From: UBA4971 sp029551185
GTDB taxonomy: Bacteria > Bacillota > SHA-98 > UBA4971
Length of the DNA: 64,000 bases
Direction: 5' to 3'
NCBI GenBank assembly: GCA_035593725.1
Contig: DAOSZN010000004.1
Span: 1-64,000, forward strand
How positions within the stretch are numbered: the stretch's first letter is position 1; the number at the start of each line of letters is the position of its first letter. The notes under the pieces were generated by a model. That model was given only the letters and a program-made list of their open reading frames with translations. It did no database searches and had not been told where the DNA came from. Positions 8,497-17,589 of this stretch are shown here, one piece after another. The translations under genes and the position numbers were made by a program.

Positions 8497-9351
8497 TTGT
8501 CAACAGGAATCCACCAGTTGAGAGTGTTTTTTCTTGGTTTGTTCCATATTGTGAGACCAGGTGAGATTCAGCCTATCGCTGTTGGAAGCGGGCATAAGGC
8601 ATGGTCCTTATTCAAATACCTGCTTTTCCACAGAGGTACTGCCATTGCCACGTCTGACGTCATGGATTTATTCTGGCCCAATCGAATCGATTCGGATGAT
8701 ACGTCCCCGCTGAGAACAGCTATCAGCAGGCTTAAGAGGACCCTTGAACCTAACAGCCAACCCTACTCACGCTCTTCCTACATAATTTGCACACGAGACT
8801 ACTGTGCTTTTAATACAGCAGCTCCACTCTGGGTGGATGCGGAGGAATTTGAGAAGAAATGCAATATAGCCAGGAAGACTGACATTTCCAATCCGGCAAC
8901 CTCCGCCGAAATCTATTTCGACGCCCTCTCCATGTATCGCGGGGACTTCTTGGCTGAAGACGTCTACGTGGACTGGACAATGATTCCCCGCGAACACTAT
9001 CGAAGGTTGTTTCTTGAATCATCGCGGGATGCTGCCAGGCGCCTTCTGGACGCAGGCGATTTGCAACGTGCGCGGATCGTCCTTGAAAGAGCCCTCCAGG
9101 TGGACAGGTTCGCTGAGGAAATGCACTTGACGTATCTTAAGGTTTTACTGGAGCTAGGTGAGAACGCCGCGGTCGTGGAGCATTATACGTACTGTACCCG
9201 CCTTTTTTACATCGAGCTTGGTGTTCTTCCTTCGCCGGAGCTCCTGAAGGCATATGACAAGGCAAAGGAAGGCCTGGGCACAACCTCGCAAAAGATCTCA
9301 CGCTTCAAAGCAATGACTGTCCCGAATCGTATGAAGCAGAATTGGACATGA
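8497..9351 (+). CDS. SARP-like transcriptional regulator with BTAD domain
   Basis: A 284-residue regulator built like SARP/AfsR-type activators. An N-terminal winged-helix (OmpR/Trans_reg_C-like) domain covers about residues 5-95, with KAWSLFKYLLFHRG, a conserved LFWP motif and the recognition-helix region PLRTAISRLKRTL. The bacterial transcriptional activator domain, a TPR-like helical bundle, covers about 110-262 (EIYFDALSMYRGDFL, RIVLERALQVDRFAEEMH, YIELGVLPSPELLKAY). The start is TTG 8497, with AGGAGG nine bases before it. It lies directly upstream of two secreted surface-protein genes, so it may regulate them; that is inference from position only. No ligand-binding or NB-ARC domain is attached. 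Confidence 0.85.
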   Translation: MSTGIHQLRVFFLGLFHIVRPGEIQPIAVGSGHKAWSLFKYLLFHRGTAIATSDVMDLFWPNRIDSDDTSPLRTAISRLKRTLEPNSQPYSRSSYIICTRDYCAFNTAAPLWVDAEEFEKKCNIARKTDISNPATSAEIYFDALSMYRGDFLAEDVYVDWTMIPREHYRRLFLESSRDAARRLLDAGDLQRARIVLERALQVDRFAEEMHLTYLKVLLELGENAAVVEHYTYCTRLFYIELGVLPSPELLKAYDKAKEGLGTTSQKISRFKAMTVPNRMKQNWT

Positions 9352-9718
9352 ATGTGGGACGGCTTGCTTCAATGTCATATGAGGACTATTCATGAGAAGC
9401 ACTGAACTAGCCTTCATGCGACGGGAAGGATCCCGGTTCACCCATAAAGCTTAGAATCGGTAACATTTCAGTAACTTAATCAGGGAAAATGAAAAAAAAG
9501 AATAAACCGGAGATGCCTTCTTGTTTGGCGAGGATAGTAAAGAAACCGTAATGATCGGTGCTTGTGAATCTTCGCTTTGGAATGCCGGTGAACGGGCGGC
9601 GAGGATATCAAATCCCAATTGTAGACACTTAGGATTCACGGTAGGTGTTACCTTGTTGTTTGACGGAGAATCGGCATATTGCCGGAAAAAACTAAGGACG
9701 AAGGGAGATAGGTTTTCT
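9352..9718. other. Intergenic region before the secreted-protein gene
   Basis: About 367 bp. An open frame continues upstream from the secreted-protein start through this stretch, but it does not look like protein and has no start signal. No confident promoter or terminator was found; an A-rich tract lies near 9487-9503. Confidence 0.35.
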
Positions 9719-10252
9719 ATGAAGAGAACAGCAACTACGGTTTTAGTTTTCTTGGTCCTGACGTTGGCATCAGCTTCAACGTCCGCAGCCACTCTTGCAG
9801 AAGGGAGCCTTCCTGTCAACATAACTGTGGATGAATGTGCATGGGTGTCGTTCAATGCTCCATCCGATCCCATTACGGTCATACCTGATGGCAAAGGCTT
9901 CTTCTCTCTGTCTTGGCAGGGTTCTGATGCAGAGATGAGTCTCTATGCGAATAGACCAGTCAAGCTTTCTGCTTTTGCAGGCCATGATTTCGGTGATTTG
10001 GGCGCAGACCTTGCAGCTAACCTCAAATTCGCGATTAAGTTCTCCAGTACGGGCCACGTAGTTGACATTCCTCTTGACGGAGAGCTACGTGTCATCAATG
10101 ACATTGTCATAGGCTGGAGCGACAATACGTATGGATCCGCGAATGCCGAGATATTCCTTGTTCCGGAGAGTAACTCCTGGAGTGATTGGTGCAACCTTTC
10201 AGCCGGCGAATACCAGGCCACGATTACCTTCACCCTTGCCGCTGCTGAGTAG
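9719..10252 (+). CDS. Secreted beta-rich protein, unknown function
   Basis: A 177-residue exported protein with no family I recognise for sure. The N terminus is a classical signal peptide (MKRTATTVLVFLVLTLASA, cleavage near an AxA at about 24-26). The rest is beta-rich (NITVDECAWVSF, DIVIGWSDNTYG) and ends in GEYQATITFTLAAAE. That C-terminal strand resembles the ending of WxL-like, spore-coat-U-like and pilin-like secreted domains. ATG 9719 was chosen because the signal peptide starts there, with a GGGAG site about 11 nt upstream. The next gene, 225 bp downstream, encodes another secreted protein with DUF916-like features, so the two may form a surface assembly. There are no LPxTG or S-layer motifs. 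Confidence 0.75.
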   Translation: MKRTATTVLVFLVLTLASASTSAATLAEGSLPVNITVDECAWVSFNAPSDPITVIPDGKGFFSLSWQGSDAEMSLYANRPVKLSAFAGHDFGDLGADLAANLKFAIKFSSTGHVVDIPLDGELRVINDIVIGWSDNTYGSANAEIFLVPESNSWSDWCNLSAGEYQATITFTLAAAE

Positions 10253-10477
10253 GCTTGGTTTCGTTCTCTGTTCTATGGACATACGAGTGTAAACTCGAGC
10301 TATCTTTGATCCATACGCGGCGACTAATGCCCGGAGGTCTTCGGCTCAAGGGCGTGATAGGCAGCCCTTGCTTCAGGGGGTTGTTATCCACCGGCTGTTT
10401 CTTACTACGGTCCGGGGCGATAAAAACCCATTCCGGGATATCGGTCGCCGCGAGTACGCTCTCGAGGTGATGTTGGA

Positions 10478-12010
10478 GTGCCCCGAAATAGGTGGTCAAC
10501 TGCAGTTTTTGTACTCATGCTGGCGTGTGCCGCCTGTCTTGTTACGACCCCTTGCTTTGCAGCCGGTGTTCACCCACTGGCTATAGATGTATCTGCTAAC
10601 CCCGGCGATATGGTGGATTTTGAGCTCTTTCTCACTCCCGGGGAAAAGCCGGAGAGAGTCAATCTGAGCCTTTATCGGCTTGTCCAGCAGTTGAACGGGG
10701 AATTGGACTATGAGCCTGCGGAACCAGCTGACTGCCCGCAGGGAAATTGGGTTTCCATGCCGATGCAAGTTGAGGTTCTTCCGGGTCATGATACCAAGGT
10801 TTCGGGGACAGTGCGGGTTCCGTTCGATGCCGTAGGATCCAACACTATCATTATTATGGTGGAGCCGGAGCATGAGAAGAAGGATGCGGAAATCTCATTC
10901 CGCGTCAGGTACGCGGTGAGGTTAACCATCAGGGTGGACCGCCCCGGGCTTCGACCTTCCGCAGAGATAGTCGAGTTTTGTGTTGTGAAGGACGAAAAGG
11001 GCGAACCTGTCATCCAGGCACGGGTAAGGAACACTTCGGCTCTGGATTATCTGACATCTTGCGAGGTCACAATTCGAGATCATAGGAGAAGGTTGTTAGA
11101 GCGCGTGGAATTGAAACCTGCGAGCTACCGGAGTGCAGGCATTTTAGAATCCCGGCTTTATCCCTTCAGTGAAGTTCTGTACACCGGAAAGCCTCTGGAT
11201 GCGCTGTTGCCCGGTACCTATGAACTGAGGCTTTTCTTTAGATATGCGTCTCGCTTACAACTGGTCAAGGCGAAGAATGTTACGATCAAGGACTGCGATT
11301 ACGTGTTTCCGGCGTCCAAGCTTAAATCTATTAAGGTGACGCCGATGGATCTGGAATTTACCGGACGGCCGGGCGAGGTTTCGAGTAAAGGCCTGAGACT
11401 CGAGAACAGAGGTAAGGAGACTGTCACTATCGTGCTAGAACCTGCGGACATCGAGCCTTGCTACGCCTATTCCATTTTCAGCAACGCTGAGTTTGAGGTA
11501 AGAGGCGGTCCTTGTATAACAATTCCACCTGGCAGAACAGTCAATGTCGTTACTCGTGTCAGATTTCCAAAGGATTCGAAGGTTCAAGGCAATTACGGTC
11601 TCCTCCGGGTGAAGGCCTATTCAACTAACAAGGAATTCGTAGAGGAGTCGGTTGTGAACCTGTCTGCTACCGTCCTCGGGAGTCATGTCTGCTCTGCTAA
11701 GATCCTGAGTGTGTCTATGGAGCGTGACGGAGACGATCACGAGATCTCCATGGTCATCGAGAATACCGGCAATGTTAAGACACACGTCACGGCTTGTGCA
11801 GTACTTAGGGATGCCAACAGCGCCATTGCAGGCAATGTCAGACTGGGAATCGACAAGATGCAATCTGCATCGGTGCTTCCTTCAAGGTTCGCAACGCTTA
11901 CCGGCACAGTCAAAGGTCTGAAGCCAGGAGCCTATAAGGCCGAAGTCAGAGTCTATGAAGGCAGCAGACTTCTCGGATTCGAGATCCTGGACGTGGAGCT
12001 GAAAAGGTGA
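10478..12010 (+). CDS. Secreted multi-domain Ig-like protein, DUF916-like N-terminal region
   Basis: A 510-residue exported protein. The signal peptide lies at about residues 1-29 (VFVLMLACAACLVTTPCFA-A). The first domain (about 30-140: DVSANPGDMVDFELFLTPGE, WVSMPMQVEVLPGHDTKVSG, VRVPFDAVGSNTIII) follows the pattern of WxL-interacting (DUF916-type) domains that bind cell-wall partners. At least three more Ig-like beta domains follow, without a C-terminal membrane anchor or sorting signal. The start is GTG 10478, with GAGGTGA at 10464-10470. It probably works with the smaller secreted protein upstream. A decayed piece of a related gene lies at 19855-19950, so a paralogue once existed nearby. 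The DUF916 relationship is suggested by pattern and not proven. Confidence 0.7.
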   Translation: MPRNRWSTAVFVLMLACAACLVTTPCFAAGVHPLAIDVSANPGDMVDFELFLTPGEKPERVNLSLYRLVQQLNGELDYEPAEPADCPQGNWVSMPMQVEVLPGHDTKVSGTVRVPFDAVGSNTIIIMVEPEHEKKDAEISFRVRYAVRLTIRVDRPGLRPSAEIVEFCVVKDEKGEPVIQARVRNTSALDYLTSCEVTIRDHRRRLLERVELKPASYRSAGILESRLYPFSEVLYTGKPLDALLPGTYELRLFFRYASRLQLVKAKNVTIKDCDYVFPASKLKSIKVTPMDLEFTGRPGEVSSKGLRLENRGKETVTIVLEPADIEPCYAYSIFSNAEFEVRGGPCITIPPGRTVNVVTRVRFPKDSKVQGNYGLLRVKAYSTNKEFVEESVVNLSATVLGSHVCSAKILSVSMERDGDDHEISMVIENTGNVKTHVTACAVLRDANSAIAGNVRLGIDKMQSASVLPSRFATLTGTVKGLKPGAYKAEVRVYEGSRLLGFEILDVELKR

Positions 12011-12419
12011 AGTAATAGGATTCAATAGGTCGAGTTCTCCAGTGTCTGCCTGAAGGGTAAGTCAACCTTAGTCAGTGAAATCGATATGGTTGTCGATAAA
12101 ACCTTCCTATTTGTGCAACTCATCGCTATAATATTACTAACGTCTTTTGTGCCGACAGCCTCGTTTGGCGCATATTCACCTTAATTCCCGGGCCCAACCG
12201 CTACGGTAATACGGTAATGAGCAGCTTTCGGCAGGTTACTATTGGTCTTCATTTCCATGGGTGTAGACCGCCTACTGAGTGGCGTTTTATGGCAAAGTAA
12301 TTGAGGCGTCGCTCTCATGTCCGGTGTACAGTCTGTGTCAGGAGAAAAGGGAATATGTCCGAGCAGTATAGATCTGTGACATGCAATATGTACTAACGCT
12401 GCAGGTGTATGTGTATTGA
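12011..12419. other. Intergenic region with a possible 13-codon leader ORF
   Basis: About 409 bp without a normal gene. A TATAAT sits near 12130 with no good -35. At 12355-12396 a tiny frame (MSEQYRSVTCNMY, stop) is preceded by a good site (AGGAGAAAAGGGA). It ends 23 bp before the membrane-protein start and could be a leader peptide or chance. Nothing else was recognised. Confidence 0.3.
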
Positions 12420-12950
12420 TTGGAGTTGGTAAAGATCGATCGAGTTATTATTACGCTGGCATTAACAGTAGTCGGAGGATCCGTCGGATATAAGCTGGGT
12501 ATTCCTGCAGGAACTCTACTGGGCTCAATGATGGCGGTAGGTGCGGCAAGCCTGTTAGGAGTTAAGACGACGATGCCGGAGTCGTACAATATCATAGCTC
12601 AGATGATATTAGGAGGATTTTTAGGGTTAACTATCACCAGGGACGTGTTGACAGATCTCAAGACTTATCTTGTGGCGTCACTTTTGGTGCTGGTCTTGCT
12701 TTCAGTCTTTGGAATATTGACAGGGTGCATCGTCAGTAAGCTTACCGGGTTGGAGCTGTATACCTCGCTCCTCGGCAGCGCGCCAGGGGGAATGCATGAG
12801 ATAGTGGCGCTTTCACAAGCGTACGAAGTGGATCACTCTGCGGTTGCAGTTATTCAGACTGTGCGGAGGATTATGATAGTTCTGATATACCCGCTCTTAG
12901 TCACTGCGGTATCGAAGTTAATCCGCATACTTTACAGAGCAGGCGGGTAA
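12420..12950 (+). CDS. AbrB-family membrane protein, single-domain form
   Basis: A 176-residue integral membrane protein with about five to six hydrophobic segments. The motifs GIPAGTLLGSMMAVGAASLL, a QMILGGFLGLTI segment and SAPGGMHEIVALSQ match the AbrB duplication family (formerly called AmoA-like). Members are usually about 350 residues with the repeat twice, so this is a half-size, single-repeat form that would need to dimerise or pair with a partner. The family is a putative transporter; the substrate is unknown. The first in-frame start after a stop is TTG 12420; TTG 12426 is an alternative, and neither has a strong ribosome binding site. It stands alone, convergent with the ABC exporter gene. 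Confidence 0.75.
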   Translation: MELVKIDRVIITLALTVVGGSVGYKLGIPAGTLLGSMMAVGAASLLGVKTTMPESYNIIAQMILGGFLGLTITRDVLTDLKTYLVASLLVLVLLSVFGILTGCIVSKLTGLELYTSLLGSAPGGMHEIVALSQAYEVDHSAVAVIQTVRRIMIVLIYPLLVTAVSKLIRILYRAGG

Positions 12951-13048
12951 TTGTCGTTCTTTCAATCCATCGGCACGGTAAACATACACAAGGAACATGA
13001 GAACAGTCTATTTCTCGCAGCATGTCTTGGATTTTGGAGTGGACCCTT

Positions 13049-14797
13049 CTACTGCTCCAGCCATGTGGTATTTGCATCAACTGTAACCAACTTGGCGTAC
13101 AGGCCGTTCAACGCGACGAGTTCCTCATGGGTTCCTTCTTCCACTATCTCACCTTCATCGAGTACAACAATTCTGTCAGCATGGCGAATGGTTGACAGGC
13201 GGTGGGCGATTACTATCGTAGTTCTGCCTCTCGTAAGCTTCTGTAATGCAGATGAGATCTTGGCTTCTGTTTCCGTATCCACAGATGATGTGGCTTCATC
13301 CAGAATAAGAATGGGCGCATCATAAAGGAGGGCTCTTGCTATTGCAAGCCTTTGCTTCTGTCCGCCTGAAAGCCTCACGCCTCGTTCGCCTATGTGAGTA
13401 TCATATCCGTTCGGCATCTCCCGGATGAATTCGTCGGCTCCTGCAACAATTGCAGCTTCAACGATTTCTTCCAAAGTAGCGTCAGGACTTCCGTACGCGA
13501 TATTCTCAGCGACTGTCCCGTTAAACAAGAACACGTCCTGCAACACCATGCTGATGTGTCTGCGAAGAGAAGAGAGCTTGACAGTGCGGATGTCTGTTCC
13601 ATCCACCAAAATGCGTCCTTCCGTAGGATCATAAAACCTAGGAATAAGGTTAGCCATTGTGGTTTTCCCGACACCGGTAGGACCGACAAGAGCAACCATC
13701 TCGCCGGGTTTGATTTCCAGGTTTATATTCTTTAGTACAGGTGCATCGTCATACTTGAAACAGACATTTTCATAGGTTATGTATCCTTCAACCCTTTCCA
13801 GCTCTACAGCATTAGGTGCGTCATGTATGTCGGGTTCCGTGTCAAGCACTTCGAAGTAACGGTCAGAGGCAGCCAAGGATTGCTGAAGGGATTCATTGAG
13901 TCGGTTAAGCCTCATGATAGGCTCATAAAAAGAGGTTACATACAGAAGAAACCCGGTAATGTCAGCTATGGATATCTGGCTCTTGAGCGCCATCAGGCCT
14001 CCGAACAAAACAACTGAGACTGTCCCTAGGCCTGCGAAGAAGTCAATTGCGCCATGAAAGCAAGCGCTTGTTGAGACAGCCTTAGTAATCGCTGAAGAGT
14101 GCACCATGATGCGCTGTCCGACAGATTCCATTTCCCGTTCTTCTTGGGTGAACACCTGAATCTCCCGCATTCCGCTGAGATTATCATGTAAAGCAGCGTT
14201 AAGATCCCCGAGTTTTGTCTGGGCATGGCGGAAGAGGGGGCGTACGTGACGGTTGTACATGATGAATCCCAGTATGATAAGGGGGATCGGTATCAGGGTG
14301 TAAAGAGCCAGGTTCGGATTGATTGAAAAGAGGACAACGAACACTCCAAGGACTGTAAGGAGGCTGACGATGACTTCAGGGATTACATGAGCAATTAATG
14401 CCTCAAAATAGGCGGTATCGTTGATTGCCCTGGACATGATCTGCCCTGTCTGAGTTGCCGAGTAGTACTTGGGAGACAGTCTTTGCAGGTGTTCATATAT
14501 TTCTTTTCGTGCCGCAGCGACGCTGCCCCATCCAGCAACATGGGTAGCCCAAGTCTGAAGGGCCTGGAAAGCAGGTCTGAGAGCATACACCAAAAGCAGC
14601 ATAAGAGATATGTTGATTATCCGGCTTGCGTCTGCCTGCCCATGGCCTATGCTTTCTTCGATTGTGCTGACAAGGCTCCTCACCAGCCAAGGACCGGCTA
14701 AAGTAGCAGAGGTCACTCCCAGCATAGCAATGAGTGCCAGAACCATCCAACGCCAATACTTGCGTGATATCATAATAAGACGAGTTATGTGTCGCAA
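13049..14797 (-). CDS. ABC exporter, fused permease-ATPase (MsbA/LmrA type)
   Basis: A 582-residue half-transporter that works as a homodimer. Six transmembrane helices make up about residues 15-310 and the nucleotide-binding domain about 335-575. The latter has Walker A GPTGVGKTT, the LSGGQKQR signature, Walker B ILILDEATSSVD and the switch His in VIAHRLST. Such exporters move lipids, drugs or peptides; the cargo is not evident. The start TTG 14797 (reading LRHITRLIMIS) sits 7 nt after GGGGTGA and matches the usual N terminus. A TTG at 14833 and an internal ATG are alternatives. It is monocistronic, with no adjacent peptide or resistance gene. Confidence 0.92.
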   Translation of the reverse strand: MRHITRLIMISRKYWRWMVLALIAMLGVTSATLAGPWLVRSLVSTIEESIGHGQADASRIINISLMLLLVYALRPAFQALQTWATHVAGWGSVAAARKEIYEHLQRLSPKYYSATQTGQIMSRAINDTAYFEALIAHVIPEVIVSLLTVLGVFVVLFSINPNLALYTLIPIPLIILGFIMYNRHVRPLFRHAQTKLGDLNAALHDNLSGMREIQVFTQEEREMESVGQRIMVHSSAITKAVSTSACFHGAIDFFAGLGTVSVVLFGGLMALKSQISIADITGFLLYVTSFYEPIMRLNRLNESLQQSLAASDRYFEVLDTEPDIHDAPNAVELERVEGYITYENVCFKYDDAPVLKNINLEIKPGEMVALVGPTGVGKTTMANLIPRFYDPTEGRILVDGTDIRTVKLSSLRRHISMVLQDVFLFNGTVAENIAYGSPDATLEEIVEAAIVAGADEFIREMPNGYDTHIGERGVRLSGGQKQRLAIARALLYDAPILILDEATSSVDTETEAKISSALQKLTRGRTTIVIAHRLSTIRHADRIVVLDEGEIVEEGTHEELVALNGLYAKLVTVDANTTWLEQ

Positions 14798-15144
14798 ATT
14801 CAAGTCACCCCGTGTTATCCTTTCTATATTCAAACCGTTATGGTTGTGCGGTTTCTTGGTATTTCAAGCTCTTTTTGCCCAGAGGTTGGCTCGGAAGCGT
14901 TTTACTCCCTAAAATATTAATGTTCTTTTTTTAGAGAAAAGATCCTTCGGAGTAATGTCATATCTGCCTTCGCCTTAGAAGCGAATTCGTCTGAGGTTTG
15001 CCGGGTGAAGCCGGGTTTACCGGGGAAGGCTCCTAAGGTGCATATGTGGAATCAGTGGTATATTCCGTGAATTCCAAGAAAGAGACGCAATCCTTTGATT
15101 TTGACGGGAAGTGATTACATCTATAGGATTCATGCGTAAGTTGT
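14798..15144. other. Intergenic region, no gene seen
   Basis: About 347 bp between the ABC exporter start and the end of the XRE gene, both on the minus strand. I saw no protein-like frame, confident promoter or intrinsic terminator. On the plus strand TTGACG/TATAGG near 15099-15125 has a 15-bp spacer and leads to no gene. Confidence 0.35.
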
Positions 15145-15711
15145 TTATTTCTTACGTTCTTCTCGTTCCATCACAAACGTGATGAAGTCCTCAATGCTTC
15201 GTTTTCCTTCAGATGAAAGCTTGGTAGGCACTCTAAACCACGTTTCACCAAGGATTTCTTCCAATTCGTCCTGGGACAGCTCATGGGAAGAGTACTCTCC
15301 CGTCACTCCGAAGATTTCAGCAAGCCGGTCGATGAGGTCAGACGGCAACCTGGTCAATCCCATTTCATACCGAGTTAAGTCCGTGACGCTGATTTTGAGA
15401 CGGTTGGCGAGCTCTTCTCTGCTCAACCCCTGGGATTTCCGAATCGCCACAAGATGTCTCGCAGCGACAATAACATCGGTATCAGGTTCTACAGTCATAG
15501 GATCATCAGTCCGTCCTAGGAGGTAGTCTGTGCTGACGCCGAAGAAATCAGCCAAGCGACAGACGACCTCGAAATCAGGTTCTCGTTTCTTACTGGGAGC
15601 TTCATATCCTGCTACTGCGGCACGTGATACTCCTATAACTGCCGCCAGATCCTCCTGAGTAACACCATAGTGCATCCTTAGCTGTTTCAGTCTTGTTGCG
15701 AATGTGGCCAT
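15145..15711 (-). CDS. XRE-family regulator with two helix-turn-helix domains
   Basis: A 188-residue DNA-binding protein with two consecutive lambda-repressor-like domains. The first, at about 5-66, includes RLKQLRMHYGVTQEDLAAVI and ends in FFGVSTDYLLGR. The second, at about 82-140, includes LVAIRKSQGLSREELANRL and RYEMGLTRLPSDLIDRLAEI. The C-terminal 45 residues (ELEEILGETWFRV, EGKRSIEDFITFV) resemble the tail of phage- and immunity-type Xre regulators. Tandem HTHs within one chain suggest binding to direct or spaced half-sites. ATG 15711 is preceded by GGAGGG at 8 nt. No target can be assigned; it is divergent from dhaL. Confidence 0.87.
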   Translation of the reverse strand: MATFATRLKQLRMHYGVTQEDLAAVIGVSRAAVAGYEAPSKKREPDFEVVCRLADFFGVSTDYLLGRTDDPMTVEPDTDVIVAARHLVAIRKSQGLSREELANRLKISVTDLTRYEMGLTRLPSDLIDRLAEIFGVTGEYSSHELSQDELEEILGETWFRVPTKLSSEGKRSIEDFITFVMEREERKK

Positions 15712-15791
15712 GAGCTAACCCTCCATTTCCACCATAACACCATTGTTCCCATTAGGCATGTGGCTTATAGGAATCATTGAGGGTCAAGTTG

Positions 15792-15820
15792 TTGACAATG
15801 TGGCAGATGGGCACTACAAT
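15792..15820 (+). promoter_or_regulatory. Sigma-A type promoter upstream of dhaL
   Basis: TTGACA at 15792-15797, a 17-bp spacer and TACAAT at 15815-15820 make a near-consensus promoter on the plus strand. The dhaL start is about 260 bp downstream, so the leader would be long; I saw no structured element in it. It probably drives dhaL and plsY. The rest of the 377-bp region between the XRE gene and dhaL holds no gene. Confidence 0.65.
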
Positions 15821-16088
15821 AAAGGAGAGTTTTTCCATCCCGGCAAGTTCATGGCAGAAGAAAGTTTCACACCGGTTGGTTGAGATATCTGCGGAATACC
15901 GATTCCATGGGCCCTCTTTTGCTTCTGAGTGAATTCATCACACTGAGATGCGGAGAATAATCCTTCCTCGCTTATTACCGGAGATGCCGTAAGCTGCTCC
16001 GGCTGTCTTTAAGGTGAATAAAGGCGTGAAAAAACAGTTGGATTTTGACTTTGACACCTCAGGGTTAAGGTAGGTATAAGGAGTGATC

Positions 16089-16724
16089 ATGGTGCAGGAA
16101 TTTATCAATAAGGATGGTAGATTTATTATTGAGAATCTCATCAAGGTCATTGAAGAAAACGCCGATTATTTGGATGAGCTTGACGGAGCAATCGGTGACG
16201 GGGATCATGGTGTCAACATGAGCAAAGGTTTTGTTCTGTGCGCGGAAGATTTGAAGAGGGACGATTTGAGTTTTTCGTCATCACTCGAGGTCCTGGGGCA
16301 GACATTTGCCATGGAAATCCACGATCTTGCGGGCCCTTTGTATGGCGCCTTTTTCTTGGAAATGGCCTTAGCCATCAGGCACACGTGTATAATAGATAAA
16401 GACGTATTTGGCAGAATGTTGGATGGAGCTATGAAAGGGGTTCAGGATATCGGATGCGCTGAACTTGGGGATAAAACGATTCTGGATGCATTGATTCCTG
16501 CGGTTGAAGCATATAAGAAAGCAAAAGACCTGGGTTTTCGAATTGCCCTTGGGGAAATGAGAAGGGCTGCGGAGAAGGGCAAGGAGTCAACTCGCGACAT
16601 GGTCGCCAAAGTCGGGAGAGCGAGCAGGCTCGGGGAAAGGTCCAGAGGCTGTTTAGATGCCGGGGCAACTTCATGTTGGTTGATTTTGGAGTCGTTTGCT
16701 GATTCGATCTTGTCAGTAATATGA
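16089..16724 (+). CDS. dhaL: DhaL-like dihydroxyacetone kinase subunit (DAK2 domain)
   Basis: A 212-residue DhaL-type protein, the ADP/ATP-binding subunit of PEP-dependent dihydroxyacetone kinase. It shows the magnesium-binding motif IGDGDHGVNM near 36, GDKTILDALIPAVEA near 133 and the C-terminal GERSRGCLDAGATS. The usual glycine loop VGGASGPL(Y/F)G reads EIHDLAGPLYG here, so the nucleotide loop is altered. No dhaK (substrate subunit) or dhaM (phosphotransferase) is nearby. It is therefore either part of a split system or repurposed. ATG 16089 follows AAGGAG at 5 nt; a GTG at 16083 is less likely. plsY lies 78 bp downstream, which links it by position to glycerol-phosphate metabolism. Confidence 0.85.
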   Translation: MVQEFINKDGRFIIENLIKVIEENADYLDELDGAIGDGDHGVNMSKGFVLCAEDLKRDDLSFSSSLEVLGQTFAMEIHDLAGPLYGAFFLEMALAIRHTCIIDKDVFGRMLDGAMKGVQDIGCAELGDKTILDALIPAVEAYKKAKDLGFRIALGEMRRAAEKGKESTRDMVAKVGRASRLGERSRGCLDAGATSCWLILESFADSILSVI

Positions 16725-16802
16725 GGACCGGACACAATAGCGCTGAGGTTCATAACTTGTCATAAGTGCAATCGCAAAGCCGAGTAAAAAGAGGTGTAGC
16801 GT

Positions 16803-17378
16803 ATGCGATTCCTTTTGGCTGCCATCGTTGGCTATTCTGTAGGCTCGGTATCTTTTGCCGTGATCGTGGGCAGAGCGCTTAGGGGGATTGACGTCCGCAA
16901 ACATGGGTCCGGCAATGCCGGAGCAGCCAATGTCGGAAGTCTGTTGGGCGTAGAATATGGCATCTTGGTAGCTTGCTGCGATATAGCCAAGGGAATGATT
17001 GCCGCAATCTTCGGCCGGGCGATAGGCGGAGCGACCGGTCAGATGGTGTCCGGAGCAGCCGCTGTGATCGGGCACATCTTGCCTATCTGGTTTGGATTTA
17101 GGGGCGGGAAAGCAATAGCCACGTTTTTCGGCTCATGCGTGCTTACTGTGCCGACCGTGGTGCTGATTGCAGGCGCACTGTGGCTCATGATGTATCTCCT
17201 TTTGCGCCATGTTGCCAAGGCGTCTGCAATAGCTTCGTTCAGCCTGCCTCTCATAGGCCTGGTATTGCGGCTTCCATGGCAACAGATACTCTACCTCGGG
17301 GTGATGGGAGCAGCCATCTGCCTGAGACATATCCCTGACGCGTGCGCGTCGGGAGAAGGGAACCGCTTCGAGTTCTAA
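16803..17378 (+). CDS. plsY: Glycerol-3-phosphate acyltransferase PlsY
   Basis: A 191-residue integral membrane acyltransferase that moves an acyl group from acyl-phosphate to glycerol-3-phosphate, the first step of phospholipid synthesis in most bacteria. Five to six membrane helices surround the conserved loops: DVRKHGSGNAGAANV near 30-44 (normally HGSGNIGATN), GHILPIWFGFRGGKAIAT near 92-109, and RHIPD...GEGNRF at the C terminus (normally RHRxN...GxExR). Several loop residues differ from consensus (GSVSF for GSIPF, KAIA for KGVA), so it may be a divergent second copy. ATG 16804-16806 region start fits the family. It probably forms an operon with the upstream dhaL. Confidence 0.87.
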   Translation: MRFLLAAIVGYSVGSVSFAVIVGRALRGIDVRKHGSGNAGAANVGSLLGVEYGILVACCDIAKGMIAAIFGRAIGGATGQMVSGAAAVIGHILPIWFGFRGGKAIATFFGSCVLTVPTVVLIAGALWLMMYLLLRHVAKASAIASFSLPLIGLVLRLPWQQILYLGVMGAAICLRHIPDACASGEGNRFEF

Positions 17379-17589
17379 CGCCACACTGTAATCCCTTATT
17401 GACTTGAATTTGGCTGATTCTTGGACGCGGAGACATTGTCAGTGTCGATATGAGGATATTGAACTATAAGAGCGGTTCTACCGCTTCTCTGTATATTGAT
17501 CACAGATCACGCCAGAAGAAGACATGCCATATATTCCTACTCCGTTATCTAAGGATTATTCATAATATTGTATTTTTTTATGTTTTCCT

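Noticed and set aside
10255..10470. Short plus-strand frame between the two secreted-protein genes
   Set aside because: No ribosome binding site and no protein-like features; it overlaps another frame of the same kind.
15099..15126. Plus-strand promoter-like TTGACG/TATAGG
   Set aside because: Spacer of about 15 bp and no plus-strand gene downstream for almost 1 kb.
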